Assembly (NCBI GenBank): GCA_015832175.1
Contig: WJXW01000002.1
Span: forward strand, 4,216,001-4,280,000
DNA: 64,000 nucleotides
Reading direction: 5' to 3'
Source of the DNA: Paraphaeosphaeria minitans
Taxonomy: Eukaryota > Ascomycota > Dothideomycetes > Pleosporales > Didymosphaeriaceae
Part shown: piece by piece, positions 55,063 to 64,000 of the stretch
Layout: every line of letters starts with the position of its first letter
Position numbering within the stretch: the first letter of the stretch is position 1
Position numbers and translations under genes: made by a program
Notes under the pieces: model-generated
What the model was told of the DNA's origin: nothing
Seen by the model: the letters and a program-made list of their open reading frames with translations, nothing else
The model's database searches: none

Positions 55063-56231
55063 ATGCCAGGCCCCCAGGAGTTCATAAGAGCTCGCAGGAT
55101 GGCGTCACCTCATCTTGACAAACGAGCAACCACCGCAAAGACAGAATACTCTCAACCTACCAATGTGATAGCGTTAACATCAACCTTCACGCCGCCGTCA
55201 TCATGTTTCGAGAACCTCCTCACCATGTTGCCGCCCTCCAGCTTCATATGGAACAATGAACCGATTCCTGCGGCGAACATGACCGTCGCAGCATGTTACC
55301 CAAGCGAATTCCTCGAATCCTACACGTCGGTGGTAACCACCAACTCAGGTGGCACCAGAATAAGCTCATCAATCGTCCCAGCAATGAGCCCTTTCGTATG
55401 CCCTAAGAACTACTGTACTATGTTCGCAGAAGCGAGGAATTATATCGCATGTTGTCCTTCGTGAGTATACTCCATTTACAACGGTGTCATGGATGACCGC
55501 TAACAGTTCCTAGTTCGTATCAGTTCCATCCCCCAGACACGACCGTTGACCCAGACCGACCTGCCTATGGCGGCACCTGTTACAGCGACCTACCCGCCAA
55601 GACTAACGTCCCAGTAATCGCCTACGATGAGGACGGCGAAACAGTAAGCAAAGCTTTCAGCCAAAGCGCCAGCGGCGGACAAGCCTTTGCGCATCCCATC
55701 GACGGCTGGGCCGCCACCTCACCCACTGCCATCGGCTGCCCGACGTCCTCAGCATTTCTCACATCCGACTCCAATAGCGCCACGCCCAATTCTTCTTCCT
55801 CATCAACCTCATCACAAAGTTCACAATCCGGCGCTGGTGCCAACAACACAAGTCCCGCCTCCTCAGACGGCGTCTCCACCGGCGCAATTGTCGGTGCCAT
55901 AATCGGTGGCTGTGCCGCGCTCGCTCTTCTTGTCGGCCTCGTGTGGTTCCTCCTCGCGCGCCGCCGAAAAATCAACGCCATCCCCAAAAACGCGCACCAA
56001 ATGGCCGATGACTTCGGCGGGCCAAAGACGTACTACAGGTCCGAAAGCTTGACCCAGGCCAACAGCCACGAAGTCAGCGCGTATCGACCAGAGAAGGCAG
56101 GGTGGAGACCAAGCCAGCTGAATGATGGACATGGCGCGTTTGAGATGCAGGCTGTGAGTGCGCAGGAGTTGCCGGCGGATCAGGCAGGGAAGATGGGCGA
56201 TGCGAAGGTCATGGCGCTTCATGCGCGGTGA
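55063..56231 (+). CDS. Single-pass plasma-membrane protein with Cys-containing ectodomain
   Basis: Two exons (55063-55460 and 55514-56231), joined by a GTGAGT...CCTAG intron with a GCTAACAG branch region, encode 371 aa. The outer part has spaced Cys: SSCFENLLTMLPP, AACYPSEFLESYTSV, FVCPKNYCTMFAEARNYIAC, CPSSYQFHPPD. Then comes a Ser/Thr-rich stalk (NSSSSSTSSQSSQSGAGANN, likely O-glycosylated), a membrane helix GAIVGAIIGGCAALALLVGL with the small-xxx-small pattern, a stop-transfer RRRK, and a cytosolic tail of about 90 residues. The layout recalls fungal wall-stress sensors (Mid2/Wsc type) and the large group of Pezizomycotina surface proteins. No cleavable signal peptide is evident at the chosen ATG, so the true start may be in an unseen 5' exon. 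Ligand and role are unknown. Confidence 0.72.
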
Positions 56232-58141
56232 TTTGGCGTGGGAAGCGGTGTGGTGGGACGCGACAGGAAGTCTGCTCGATTTTCTTGATCATTTTGTGAC
56301 CCGGCATGCTGCAAGTAGGTAGAGAAGCTATCGGTTGGTTTGCGTCTTTTGTTGTACATTCTTTTAGCGCTTTTTGGTGGATACCCTTGGTTTTCTCGCA
56401 TATGTAGATATAGCTCAAATACTCATCGTTTTCGAACTCGTCTAACACATTGCGGGTTCCTCGTAATCTGCGCCGCTCAGCCACTTGGTCGTATTGTGAG
56501 CCAGCAAAAATTGGTCTGTACCTATCTCATTTCCGACTTCTATTTGCCGTGGAACAGACATAATAGTTCTGCGACGGCAGAGCATCACGCACAAAAAGTA
56601 AGATCCTTTTTCATGCACTCGGCAATGATAATGTCGCCGCGTCACCCACCGACAGAGTGCGTTACTCCTTCCCTGATCTCACTGTTGCTAAGCCAGACTG
56701 AGCACTGCGGCGGGCTTTACAGTCACACACTAGCCCAATCGTTACGAAGAAACTGTATAATCCAGTCCACAACTAATTTATGGAGTGTATTCATCTGCCA
56801 GGTTATCAGTTTCTGATCGGATGCCACGCTCGAGCGTCTTAGCTGGCAGAACTGCCTACTTAGGGCCCTCTGTATCCGCCTGCCACCTTCGAACTCATCT
56901 CATGCCCCGCTCACTCACGCTTATATCCCATGCCTTGCGTGCCAGCGTCTTCGCTTCTCGTAGTTGCCAGCTCTGCTGCTCCCTTTTCAGTGCAAGATCC
57001 GAGGTCATGGTTCTACGTTGGCCATTTGCTCAGCAGCCGAAAGTAGGTAGTTACACTTCCTGGCTTTCCATGACCTGTTCCGCGTATTCGTGAACACCAT
57101 CTATGACTCGGTACCTACTCCCCTAACTATTAGGGTTACGCGAGTCATGCTCGCTAAAGAGCCCCACTGTCGGCCATGTGTTCCATCCAGGTGGCTGGCA
57201 CTCGCAACGTGCCTGTTAGCAACGACATCTCGCCGAAAATACCCGTGGTGCAGAGCTTGTTCACGCGGTATCCGGGGAATGTGACATCGGCCGGACGCGA
57301 GCGAAATATTGTAGAGTTCTCTGCTGGTGAATTGCGGGCATTGCGCTGAATTTGAGACGGACCTTGTACACGGCACAACCAACGCCAGATCATCCCACCA
57401 AACCAAACTCCGCCACGGAAAAGGGCAGAGACTCTTCTCGTCAGCAGCCTAAATACAACGGCATGTTTGCGTAGTTCAAGAGGCTAGCTAGACCGGAGAG
57501 CACTGCGGCGCAGAGGGAGGAGCAGCAGTCGGAGGCTTAGAGTGGGCCCGGGGAACACCAAGAGGTCTAGAAGTCGCTGAAGACTACGGCTTCTGCTCGG
57601 CAGTCCTTCTAGCGCTACCTAATGAAGTCGGAGGGAATGCAGGCCAAGGAAGTTGCTGACGAGGCCGGACAGGCTGGCGCTGGCGGAGGAGAGGCAACGG
57701 GGCCGGGTTCACCCATGTCTCTCTATCCCTACTTCGGAGCTTTTCGCTCTGCGATCGAGGCAAGAATGTCAGGCCACCAGAAGCGCATCGTAAGGCGATC
57801 AACTAGGTATGTCATTCCGGGCCATGTCCGTGGTGTAGGGAAATGGCGACCCTGCACAACCAAAGACTGGGGCTTCTGTCGAGGGGAGGCCTACCACGAA
57901 ACATCGGTCCTTGCCCGGACCAAGGAGTTATTTTCCACGACTACTGGTGGGGAATCAGCAAAAAGCAACGCAGTAGCAATGGCGCTCCGCCTGGACATGC
58001 TAGCACAGCGCAGAGGGCAGCTCAACGCCACCAGAGTTGTGGTACCAGACGTTGGATTGGACCCGTACAACTGGGCACACATGCATTCGCGGTGCCTGGA
58101 ACCGGATAGCCACCCTGATGCCGTCGCTGTGACTGGCAGGT
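56232..58141. other. Spacer, no firm gene
   Basis: A 186-codon frame at 57622-58182 (MKSEGMQAKEVADEAGQAGA...) is the longest. It lacks any domain and overlaps the start of the kinesin-like remnant in another frame, so it may be a decayed 5' exon or chance. Otherwise nothing is seen. Confidence 0.45.
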
Positions 58142-59570
58142 GTCCGAAAACAGCGGCGACGACGACGCTTCCAACGACATGAGCGGTGGCAGCCCTTCTA
58201 ACGAGGGCCACTCACCACGTAAGTATCCTATAAAGTTCACCACCGTACACTGATAAATGTTGGACAACGTTATTTGAAACGGATAGGTTCCTGAATCTGA
58301 GATCTTTGATAACTTCACGGTTGATCCGCCATCATTGGAATGATTATGGCCAACTTCTCCAGAGACAGTACTTTCCCATCCAGTGCGACTGCCAATGGAC
58401 CAGGCCAAGCCGACAGCTAGCATCCACGTACACTAACATGAAACTCTCTTTAGCCTCTTCAACAACTACTTATCAAGAGCTTGCTTTTGGTCAACGTGTC
58501 TCGTAGTTGGTATCCGCCTACAAGGCCGTTGCCATCATCAAAGCTGCTGAGAGCCGTGTGCTTGCGCCACACAATCGCAAGAACTATTACCTCGATATTT
58601 CAGGTGTACCGAAGGATCCGCCAGGACTTCCCGTCGGCACATGATTTCGCAAGAAATTGATTGGGGACTGCAGCCACATCAAGTTCGACCTTAAACGGAT
58701 AACCCCAGGAAGTGATAATAGTTGTGCAACATTTTATCCGACCTCACTAGAGGAGTAGATTTCCTTGTCTTAACAACGGATCACGACGCCGGTCAGGGCC
58801 ACGGTTCCTAACCACGAAACCTAGCAGAACCCCTAAATCTTATCGTTCATCAGCACAGTCGAAGGGCCTCGAGAAGCGTGTTCTGCGCCTCGAATTTATA
58901 TCTCGATCCTGTAACGCGCACCAAGGATGATTTCTTCAAAGCAGTATTCCAGCTGTGCATTGAACGCTTTGCTAGTGGTGGTAAAAGAATTATCGTGACT
59001 GATGCTTCATCTTCGAGTGGCAAGTCGCATACCGTCTTATGCAGTAGTGATTCCATTGTCAAAGAAGCTGCGCGCACCCTCCTGGAGAGAGCATATGTCA
59101 TGCCATGGTAGCAGCAGGTCTAACGATCATTTTTGCGTCAGGGAGTACCTGACACCCTACTTCAACACGCAGGGTATCGAAGCATCCTAGGTCTAGCAGC
59201 TGCCCGCATCAATTAGAATTCACCTAAAGTTCATGATCAAGGATGATATCCCTAGCGAGCACAGCTTGAGGACATTGTGTTTTCAGTACAATGTCTCAAT
59301 TGGATGTTAAGATCCAGCCAGGACGCTCCGCAGTCAACCTACTCAAGTCGCGCCTGAGCTCTGCTGATCCGGCCACCTGCATTCTTGCAATAAAAAATAC
59401 GAGCAGCGACAAGTTCTACAGCAGCTCCAAAACCACAATCAAGATCACCAAAATATTCATTATTGCCAGCAGCTTAGTGAAGATCACACTTTCACCCTTA
59501 TTGTGATAGTCGCTTCGTTGAGGGAGGAAATCGAAAGGCTCAATCGACATTCCGAGTCCTGATGTTCCTT
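58142..59570 (+). pseudogene. Decayed gene with a kinesin-motor-like P-loop segment
   Basis: Coding-like stretches lie in the same orientation, broken by stops and frame changes: VSENSGDDDASNDMSGGSPS ending at a GTAAGT donor (58219); VPESEIFDNFTVDPPSLE with a TGA; TTYQELAFGQRVS, then a TAG, then AYKAVAIIKAAESRVLAPHN and NYYLDISGVPKDPPGLP. At 58878-59111 it reads DDFFKAVFQLCIERFASGGK and IIVTDASSSSGKSHTV, a Walker A (AxxxxGKS) in the place and setting of the kinesin P-loop, followed by DSIVKEAARTLL. VASLREEIERLN near 59520 resembles the region after a motor domain. No single frame is intact over more than about 80 codons. The kinesin assignment rests on this one segment. Confidence 0.42.
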
Positions 59571-60049
59571 CACATCCTACTGTACTCTCCAATTACACCC
59601 GAACGGCATTATGTACACCATCTGAGCATACTTAGAAACACTACAACTCCAAATGCATACGTACTGCAAGCCCAATAGATGATCGCCAATGTGCACACCG
59701 ATATAACTCTGTCAGCCAAAAATCCATACTGAGATCGACAAGCAGAGTGAAAAAAAGCTGGATCAATTTAGCGTTACTGGTGTACTCATCCCCATTTTCG
59801 ACATAACGTGAACAGGTTGAGTTGTGAAAACACAAAGTGGGATGTGCGCGGTGTGGATATATTAGAAGAAGTCTATGATTATAGAATTTCCCGAGCTAGA
59901 AATAACTGCGCATATAGCACAACTCGCGCAAGAGTTTTTCAACCCCGACCTTGCTAGTGACGCAGTTCCAAAACCAACACTTCTTTCGTGACACGGATCA
60001 ACAGTCACACAAGCTTCAACCCGCTAAACAGGTTCGAGCACTCGCGAAA

Positions 60050-61216
60050 ATGGCTACCCCAACGAAGGAGCTTCACGCGGGGTTCCTGTGGCCGGATGGT
60101 GGCCATCTTGACTTCATCGCATGGCAAAAGAAGCAATCAGTCAAAGTCTCGCCCGTCAAGAAGCACGTTTCCGGAGCAGAGGAGTACCATTGGTACATAA
60201 AACGTAATCGTGCAACCTCGACGGAACCATTTAGCATTAGCAGCTTGGCCGCGTTTTTCATGCGCACCATGCTGGAGCCCAAGCAGCCTGAGTGCGGTCA
60301 TAAGCTTCACCCCAGTGCCCCTGTCGAAACTTTCTGCCCAATATGCCAGGTTGATCATTGTATTTCTTTCCTAGATGCAATCAGTGAAGCGTGGGAGAGC
60401 GCAGGTGGTCCTTTCCGCGACAACTATGAGCCAAAGTCATATTCTTATGGATACATCAATCTGAGGCTGGCCTGGCGTGCAGCCCGGTTCGAGCTCATCA
60501 ACCTGGTAGCGAAACTCGAAAAGCAGGCCGTCATTGAGAACCGGATGGACTCGTATGCTCCGCCCGCTGACACTTTGAACGGGCCCGACGATCCACCTCC
60601 CACATTCTACGGCGCAGAAGCTGCCCTCGCTAGGTATCGTCTCGCGTACAAGTATCCCGTCGTGGATGCCCCCTGGAAGACTGAAAACGGGTGGCACATC
60701 CCAGGCAGTTCCCCGAAGCAGAAAAAGGAGGTGCACTTTGACGATGATCTTGTCGATGGCAGTACCAGAAATCAGGGGTCCTTCAACCGAAAGCACCCGG
60801 CATACGTTCGAGGCCTACACGCTGTTTCACCGGGCTCACAGTTTGAGAACACCACTTGTACCAAAGATATAGAGATCCTTGTCGCGCAGTCTAAGATTTT
60901 CTTCACCGACAAGCTCGGCTTCAAGGCCTACGCGGAGAATCCCAGGCATTGGCCTGAGTTTGAAGGCATTGCTGGATGCCATCCTCGCTGGGAGGAAATC
61001 GTCCTCGGCCTGGAAACTTACGCCACTCGACGAAACCTCGGAAATTTTGGCGAGTGGAAGAAGGAGCTGGAGTCTAGTGGGGTAGATGGAGTCGCCATCG
61101 TGGAAGACCGTGGCAAGATTGTGGGCTTTGTGGTGCTGAAGGCGCCGAACGAGAACTTGCACAACCCAATCCAACGCAAAACGAGCTGGGTCTCCTTTTC
61201 CGACGCTGAGTCTTAG
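60050..61216 (+). CDS. Unrecognised Cys/His-motif protein (family member 2)
   Basis: An intron-free frame of 388 aa from ATG 60050 (MATPTKELHAGFLWPDGGHL). It repeats the order of the gene at 51604-52689: LDFIAWQKKQS, EEYHWYIKRNRA, then ECGHKLHPSAPVETFCPICQ (the C-G-H-x-L-H-P...C-P-x-C motif), LDAISEAWESAGG, a helical stretch ALARYRLAYKY, and SPKQKKEVHFDDDLVDGS (against SPRQKKTCTVVF in the other). It lacks the long Asp/Glu tail and instead has a C-terminal part (WPEFEGIAGCHPRWEEIVLG...GVAIVEDRGKIVGFVVLKAP) not seen there. The frame is open upstream without an ATG. Function is unknown. It lies between a decayed gene and about 2.8 kb of DNA without firm genes. Confidence 0.72.
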   Translation: MATPTKELHAGFLWPDGGHLDFIAWQKKQSVKVSPVKKHVSGAEEYHWYIKRNRATSTEPFSISSLAAFFMRTMLEPKQPECGHKLHPSAPVETFCPICQVDHCISFLDAISEAWESAGGPFRDNYEPKSYSYGYINLRLAWRAARFELINLVAKLEKQAVIENRMDSYAPPADTLNGPDDPPPTFYGAEAALARYRLAYKYPVVDAPWKTENGWHIPGSSPKQKKEVHFDDDLVDGSTRNQGSFNRKHPAYVRGLHAVSPGSQFENTTCTKDIEILVAQSKIFFTDKLGFKAYAENPRHWPEFEGIAGCHPRWEEIVLGLETYATRRNLGNFGEWKKELESSGVDGVAIVEDRGKIVGFVVLKAPNENLHNPIQRKTSWVSFSDAES

Positions 61217-64000
61217 AAGGAAAATCTCACATCGGTTCAGGAAGTCAATACATGAAGTCGATACAGGCAAATCCTACAAGAAGACGATAGAAGAAGACAC
61301 CACAGGAAGTTGAGATAAGGAGATGATATCCCGATACAAGATGAGCCATATTCATTGTCACGTATGAGGTGTACCACGTTAGCAATCGAAGTGCTACATC
61401 ACCATATCGTGAGTGCCTACTATGTGAACCCAAAGTGATGCTGTGACTTTCAAAATGTATCGATCAGTATCCGGCAGTTGACATTAGAGGGAGTATATCG
61501 AGTATTTCGATTGTAGCTACCATCTAATTCCGCATCTTACAAAGCCCTACTCACTCGCACGTGGTGTGGTCTGCGGACCTCAGCAACCACCCTTGATGGA
61601 AAATATAGACATACCATAGGCCACTCACAGAGCAATGACTACCAAGTTTAGGCTCTAAACATATTAAAACACCGTAGGCCGCTCTGCAGTAGGTAGTTGA
61701 CACTCTCCTGGCTTCTGTGACGCCTGATAGCAGATAGTAAATGCAACTCCGCTTTTGTATAGGATGTTGGAGAGGCAAAAAAGCAGCACAAAACTCTTAC
61801 AGAACGGTGATTTTAAGCATCTATTTCACTACTTTATTTTTCATATTATCCTGCTGGCAGTCTAGATAATATTGATTTCGAGTGCCAGTGCTCTTAATCC
61901 TGAGCAGTTAATGAAGGGCTTGACGAGAAGCTTAAAGACGATTCTGTTATTCTACCTATTAGAGGAGGCATAGGTAGTCGTGTGCTCGCTAGTCGCCTTT
62001 ATCAACAGAACCTCGCATTCGATCTTCGGTTGTCGGTCGGTCGATCTGATTGCCTAGCACAAAGATCAACTCAAGGTTCTTCGAGAGTCATTTTAACAGT
62101 ATCAGTACGCGACAACTTAACAGATCGCTAGGCGCCTATTCAACTAGTATCTTTTCTATATGAAGTAGAGCTCACAAGATGTTGCGCAGTGATCCATGGA
62201 GGTTCCTGAAGGCTGAAGCGATAGCGCAGACTAGGTACGGTACGGGTTGGCGCATCGCAAAAGTATAACTACAGCTGTAGGTTCGATAAGTGCGCAACGC
62301 CTAGGTAATAGGTAGGCCAAGTTCCGCTGAAAGGCGCCTCTTAATTAGGACTGTAGGGTACATAGCTTATAGTAGGTAGGCTAATTTCACACTAACTTAC
62401 AGTAGGTATATATAAACGTTTAGCAGTGCAGGACACCATGGGTATGCCACGCAGCGACAGAGGGTACAGGGCAAAGTATTAAAGCTCGAACAAGAATGTT
62501 AAGTACAATTTCTAATCTTTATTTTTCTTAGCGATTTGTCGCAAATCGGTACTGGCGATCAAATGTCTGGAATCACACTACAAATGCTATGGCAGGGAAG
62601 AAGAGATGGACAGGCAAAACGGGCTAGACAACTTCCGAGTAGTTAGCGGACGAAAAAATACCTAGGTATGTAATACATTGCTCTCCTAGTGCCGAGCGAC
62701 TTCCGACATTTTTCTTTTTATCCATTATTGTGGCGATCACGACAGCTCATAATGGGCAATTAAAGATCCACTCACAATGCTTCAATACTCCATGTCAAAA
62801 CCGCTGCGGTCCCTGCTTACACCAACACTCGATCCAGAAATCACCTACTTACAATCAACTACTACATACACCAATCCTGTAGGATATCAGTCGCTACATT
62901 TTGCATACCTTTACTCGAAGGGAACTTGGATTCCCCCTTATATTGCGTAGACCGGCGTCGCTGAAATGGTGATACCGGTGTACCATTGCCCCGGGACGCT
63001 GGCCGGGAAAATCCAATTCGCCGTTTAACTCGCTGCGCTTGGGATATGGCTTTACCAGACCGCTGCAAGCTGCCAAATGCAAAAAAGAGCAAGCCGTAAA
63101 CTGCTGGGATAACTGGCGTACGTCTTCCAAGTTCTATTCACATCCACACAGAACCGTAACCGGCCAACCTTACATGCAACTTTACTGTGTCTGGATTGAT
63201 AAGACTACAAAGTTCCTGCGTTAATTGCGTGGATTGGGACACATGCCCTAGTTTTCTCGCTATCATTAGAATATGGGTTCGAAAAGATCAGCGGTTATAG
63301 TATGGCAACTGAGCGTATGGCCCGCTGCCATGTATGATCGCCTGCATCTACCCAAGCGCCAGTTGTGCTTTTTCGATCTAGATATGGCTGTAAACCCATT
63401 CTGCTTCGTGAACACTTGGCAAATGATATCAAAGAGGTAAATACTTTGCTTAGAGCTGCCCACCGATAAAGTTGCAGTTAGACCACTCTCGTGTAGATGA
63501 ACTGACATATCGTCGTGGAGACTTAGCAGGCTCTCTGACATTTGAATCAAGCATGCGGTGCTTGTAAAATTGCTCAATATGTGCTGCAAGCATTGATCTG
63601 CTATGATATGCATGGCACGACTTTTATAATTGCGTGCAGCAGCCCAGGCTGATTGGGGAGCCGCAAGATGATCAGGTTCTTGAGATGCTATCCCAACCAC
63701 CAGGGGAGTTTGATCGAAGATCTGAGAAAAGACAGAAATGCCATGCACGGGTATCGCATGATACGTGCCCCGTCTTGTCGAACCCACTGTCTTGCCTAGC
63801 TGCTTTTTGCGGGGTAAGCCGAGATCTACACTTCTTCTACTGCACCAAGTAGGTGCCTCGATTAACATTGACCGTTGTAACAAGCACTCAGGCCAGCCAA
63901 GGCGGACCACAAAGGGCATCGTGCTTGACTCCTGGCCGCCTGCCCCATGCAGAAGGTCGGAAGCCTCTTTCTACAGCGAGATAAGCTCTCCAAGCATTCG
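61217..64000. other. Gene-free, AT-richer end of the window
   Basis: No long frame at all occurs between about 61780 and 62860. TAGGTAGG/TACCTA motifs cluster near 62240-62420 and 62660. The only sizeable frame is 63266-63919 on the minus strand (217 codons, MPFVVRLGWPECLLQRSMLI...), which has no domain and mixed composition, so I do not call it a gene. Confidence 0.55.

Noticed and set aside
57622..58182. 186-codon plus-strand frame as an independent gene
   Set aside because: No domain is present, and it overlaps in another frame the better coding-like start of the decayed kinesin-like gene.
63266..63919. 217-codon minus-strand frame starting with ATG
   Set aside because: There is no domain, mixed composition, no exon context and surrounding DNA is gene-free. 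It is left as an unproven frame.
1..64000. tRNA, 5S rRNA, transposase or reverse-transcriptase genes
   Set aside because: I scanned for B-box-like GGTTCGAAT motifs, the 5S core and RT/transposase motifs by eye and found none I could support. A tRNAscan-SE and RepeatMasker run would be decisive.

Overview
The window is nuclear DNA of a filamentous ascomycete (Pezizomycotina). Most genes are broken by short introns of about 45-85 bases with GT(A/G)NGT donors, CTAAC/CTGAC-like branch sites and (C/T)AG acceptors. They encode core fungal proteins: ERG6, PDB1, the splicing factor SLT11, the R-SNARE YKT6, the RQT helicase SLH1, LYR-family MZM1, Lunapark and an Sfl1-type HSF factor. Genes lie on both strands as single units, often in divergent pairs a few hundred bases apart. 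I see no operon, no bacterial feature and no complete transposon. A Dothideomycete origin is my guess from overall character and cannot be proved from this window.

Layout. At 1-7.4 kb there is a PaaI-type thioesterase, divergent from an inositol-monophosphatase-family gene whose 3' end is tandemly duplicated, then a purine phosphoribosyltransferase and an F-box gene with an apparent one-base frameshift. At 8.5-23.2 kb come the HSF-type regulator, a BTB protein, a ubiquitin-conjugating E2, a long TBC (Rab-GAP) protein and a 2EXR/F-box-like protein, separated by many micro- and minisatellites. From 23.2 to 28.7 kb is a gene-poor stretch rich in TACCTA motifs with one weak gene candidate. From 28.7 to 35.7 kb is a dense housekeeping block: PDB1, ERG6, SLT11, MZM1 and LNP1. 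From 36 to 43.2 kb are a monooxygenase remnant, lineage-specific hypothetical genes (two with reading-frame problems) and a hairpin-bearing tandem repeat. From 43.9 to 51 kb lie SLH1 and YKT6 in divergent order. From 51.6 to 64 kb is an accessory-looking end: two diverged paralogues of an unrecognised Cys/His family, a single-pass membrane protein, a decayed kinesin-like gene and long gene-free tracts.

The housekeeping genes serve separate pathways (ergosterol synthesis, pyruvate oxidation, splicing, respiratory-complex assembly, ER shaping, vesicle fusion, ribosome rescue) and do not form a pathway cluster. The points most worth a second look are the paired Cys/His family, the concentration of broken reading frames at 36-43 kb and 57-60 kb, the hairpin repeat at 42.7-43.2 kb, two GC-AG introns, and an intron in SLT11 whose retention would keep the frame open. 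Exon borders are my own splice reading from the sequence. Exon sums were checked to be multiples of three for the multi-exon models, except the F-box gene, where the frame is broken.
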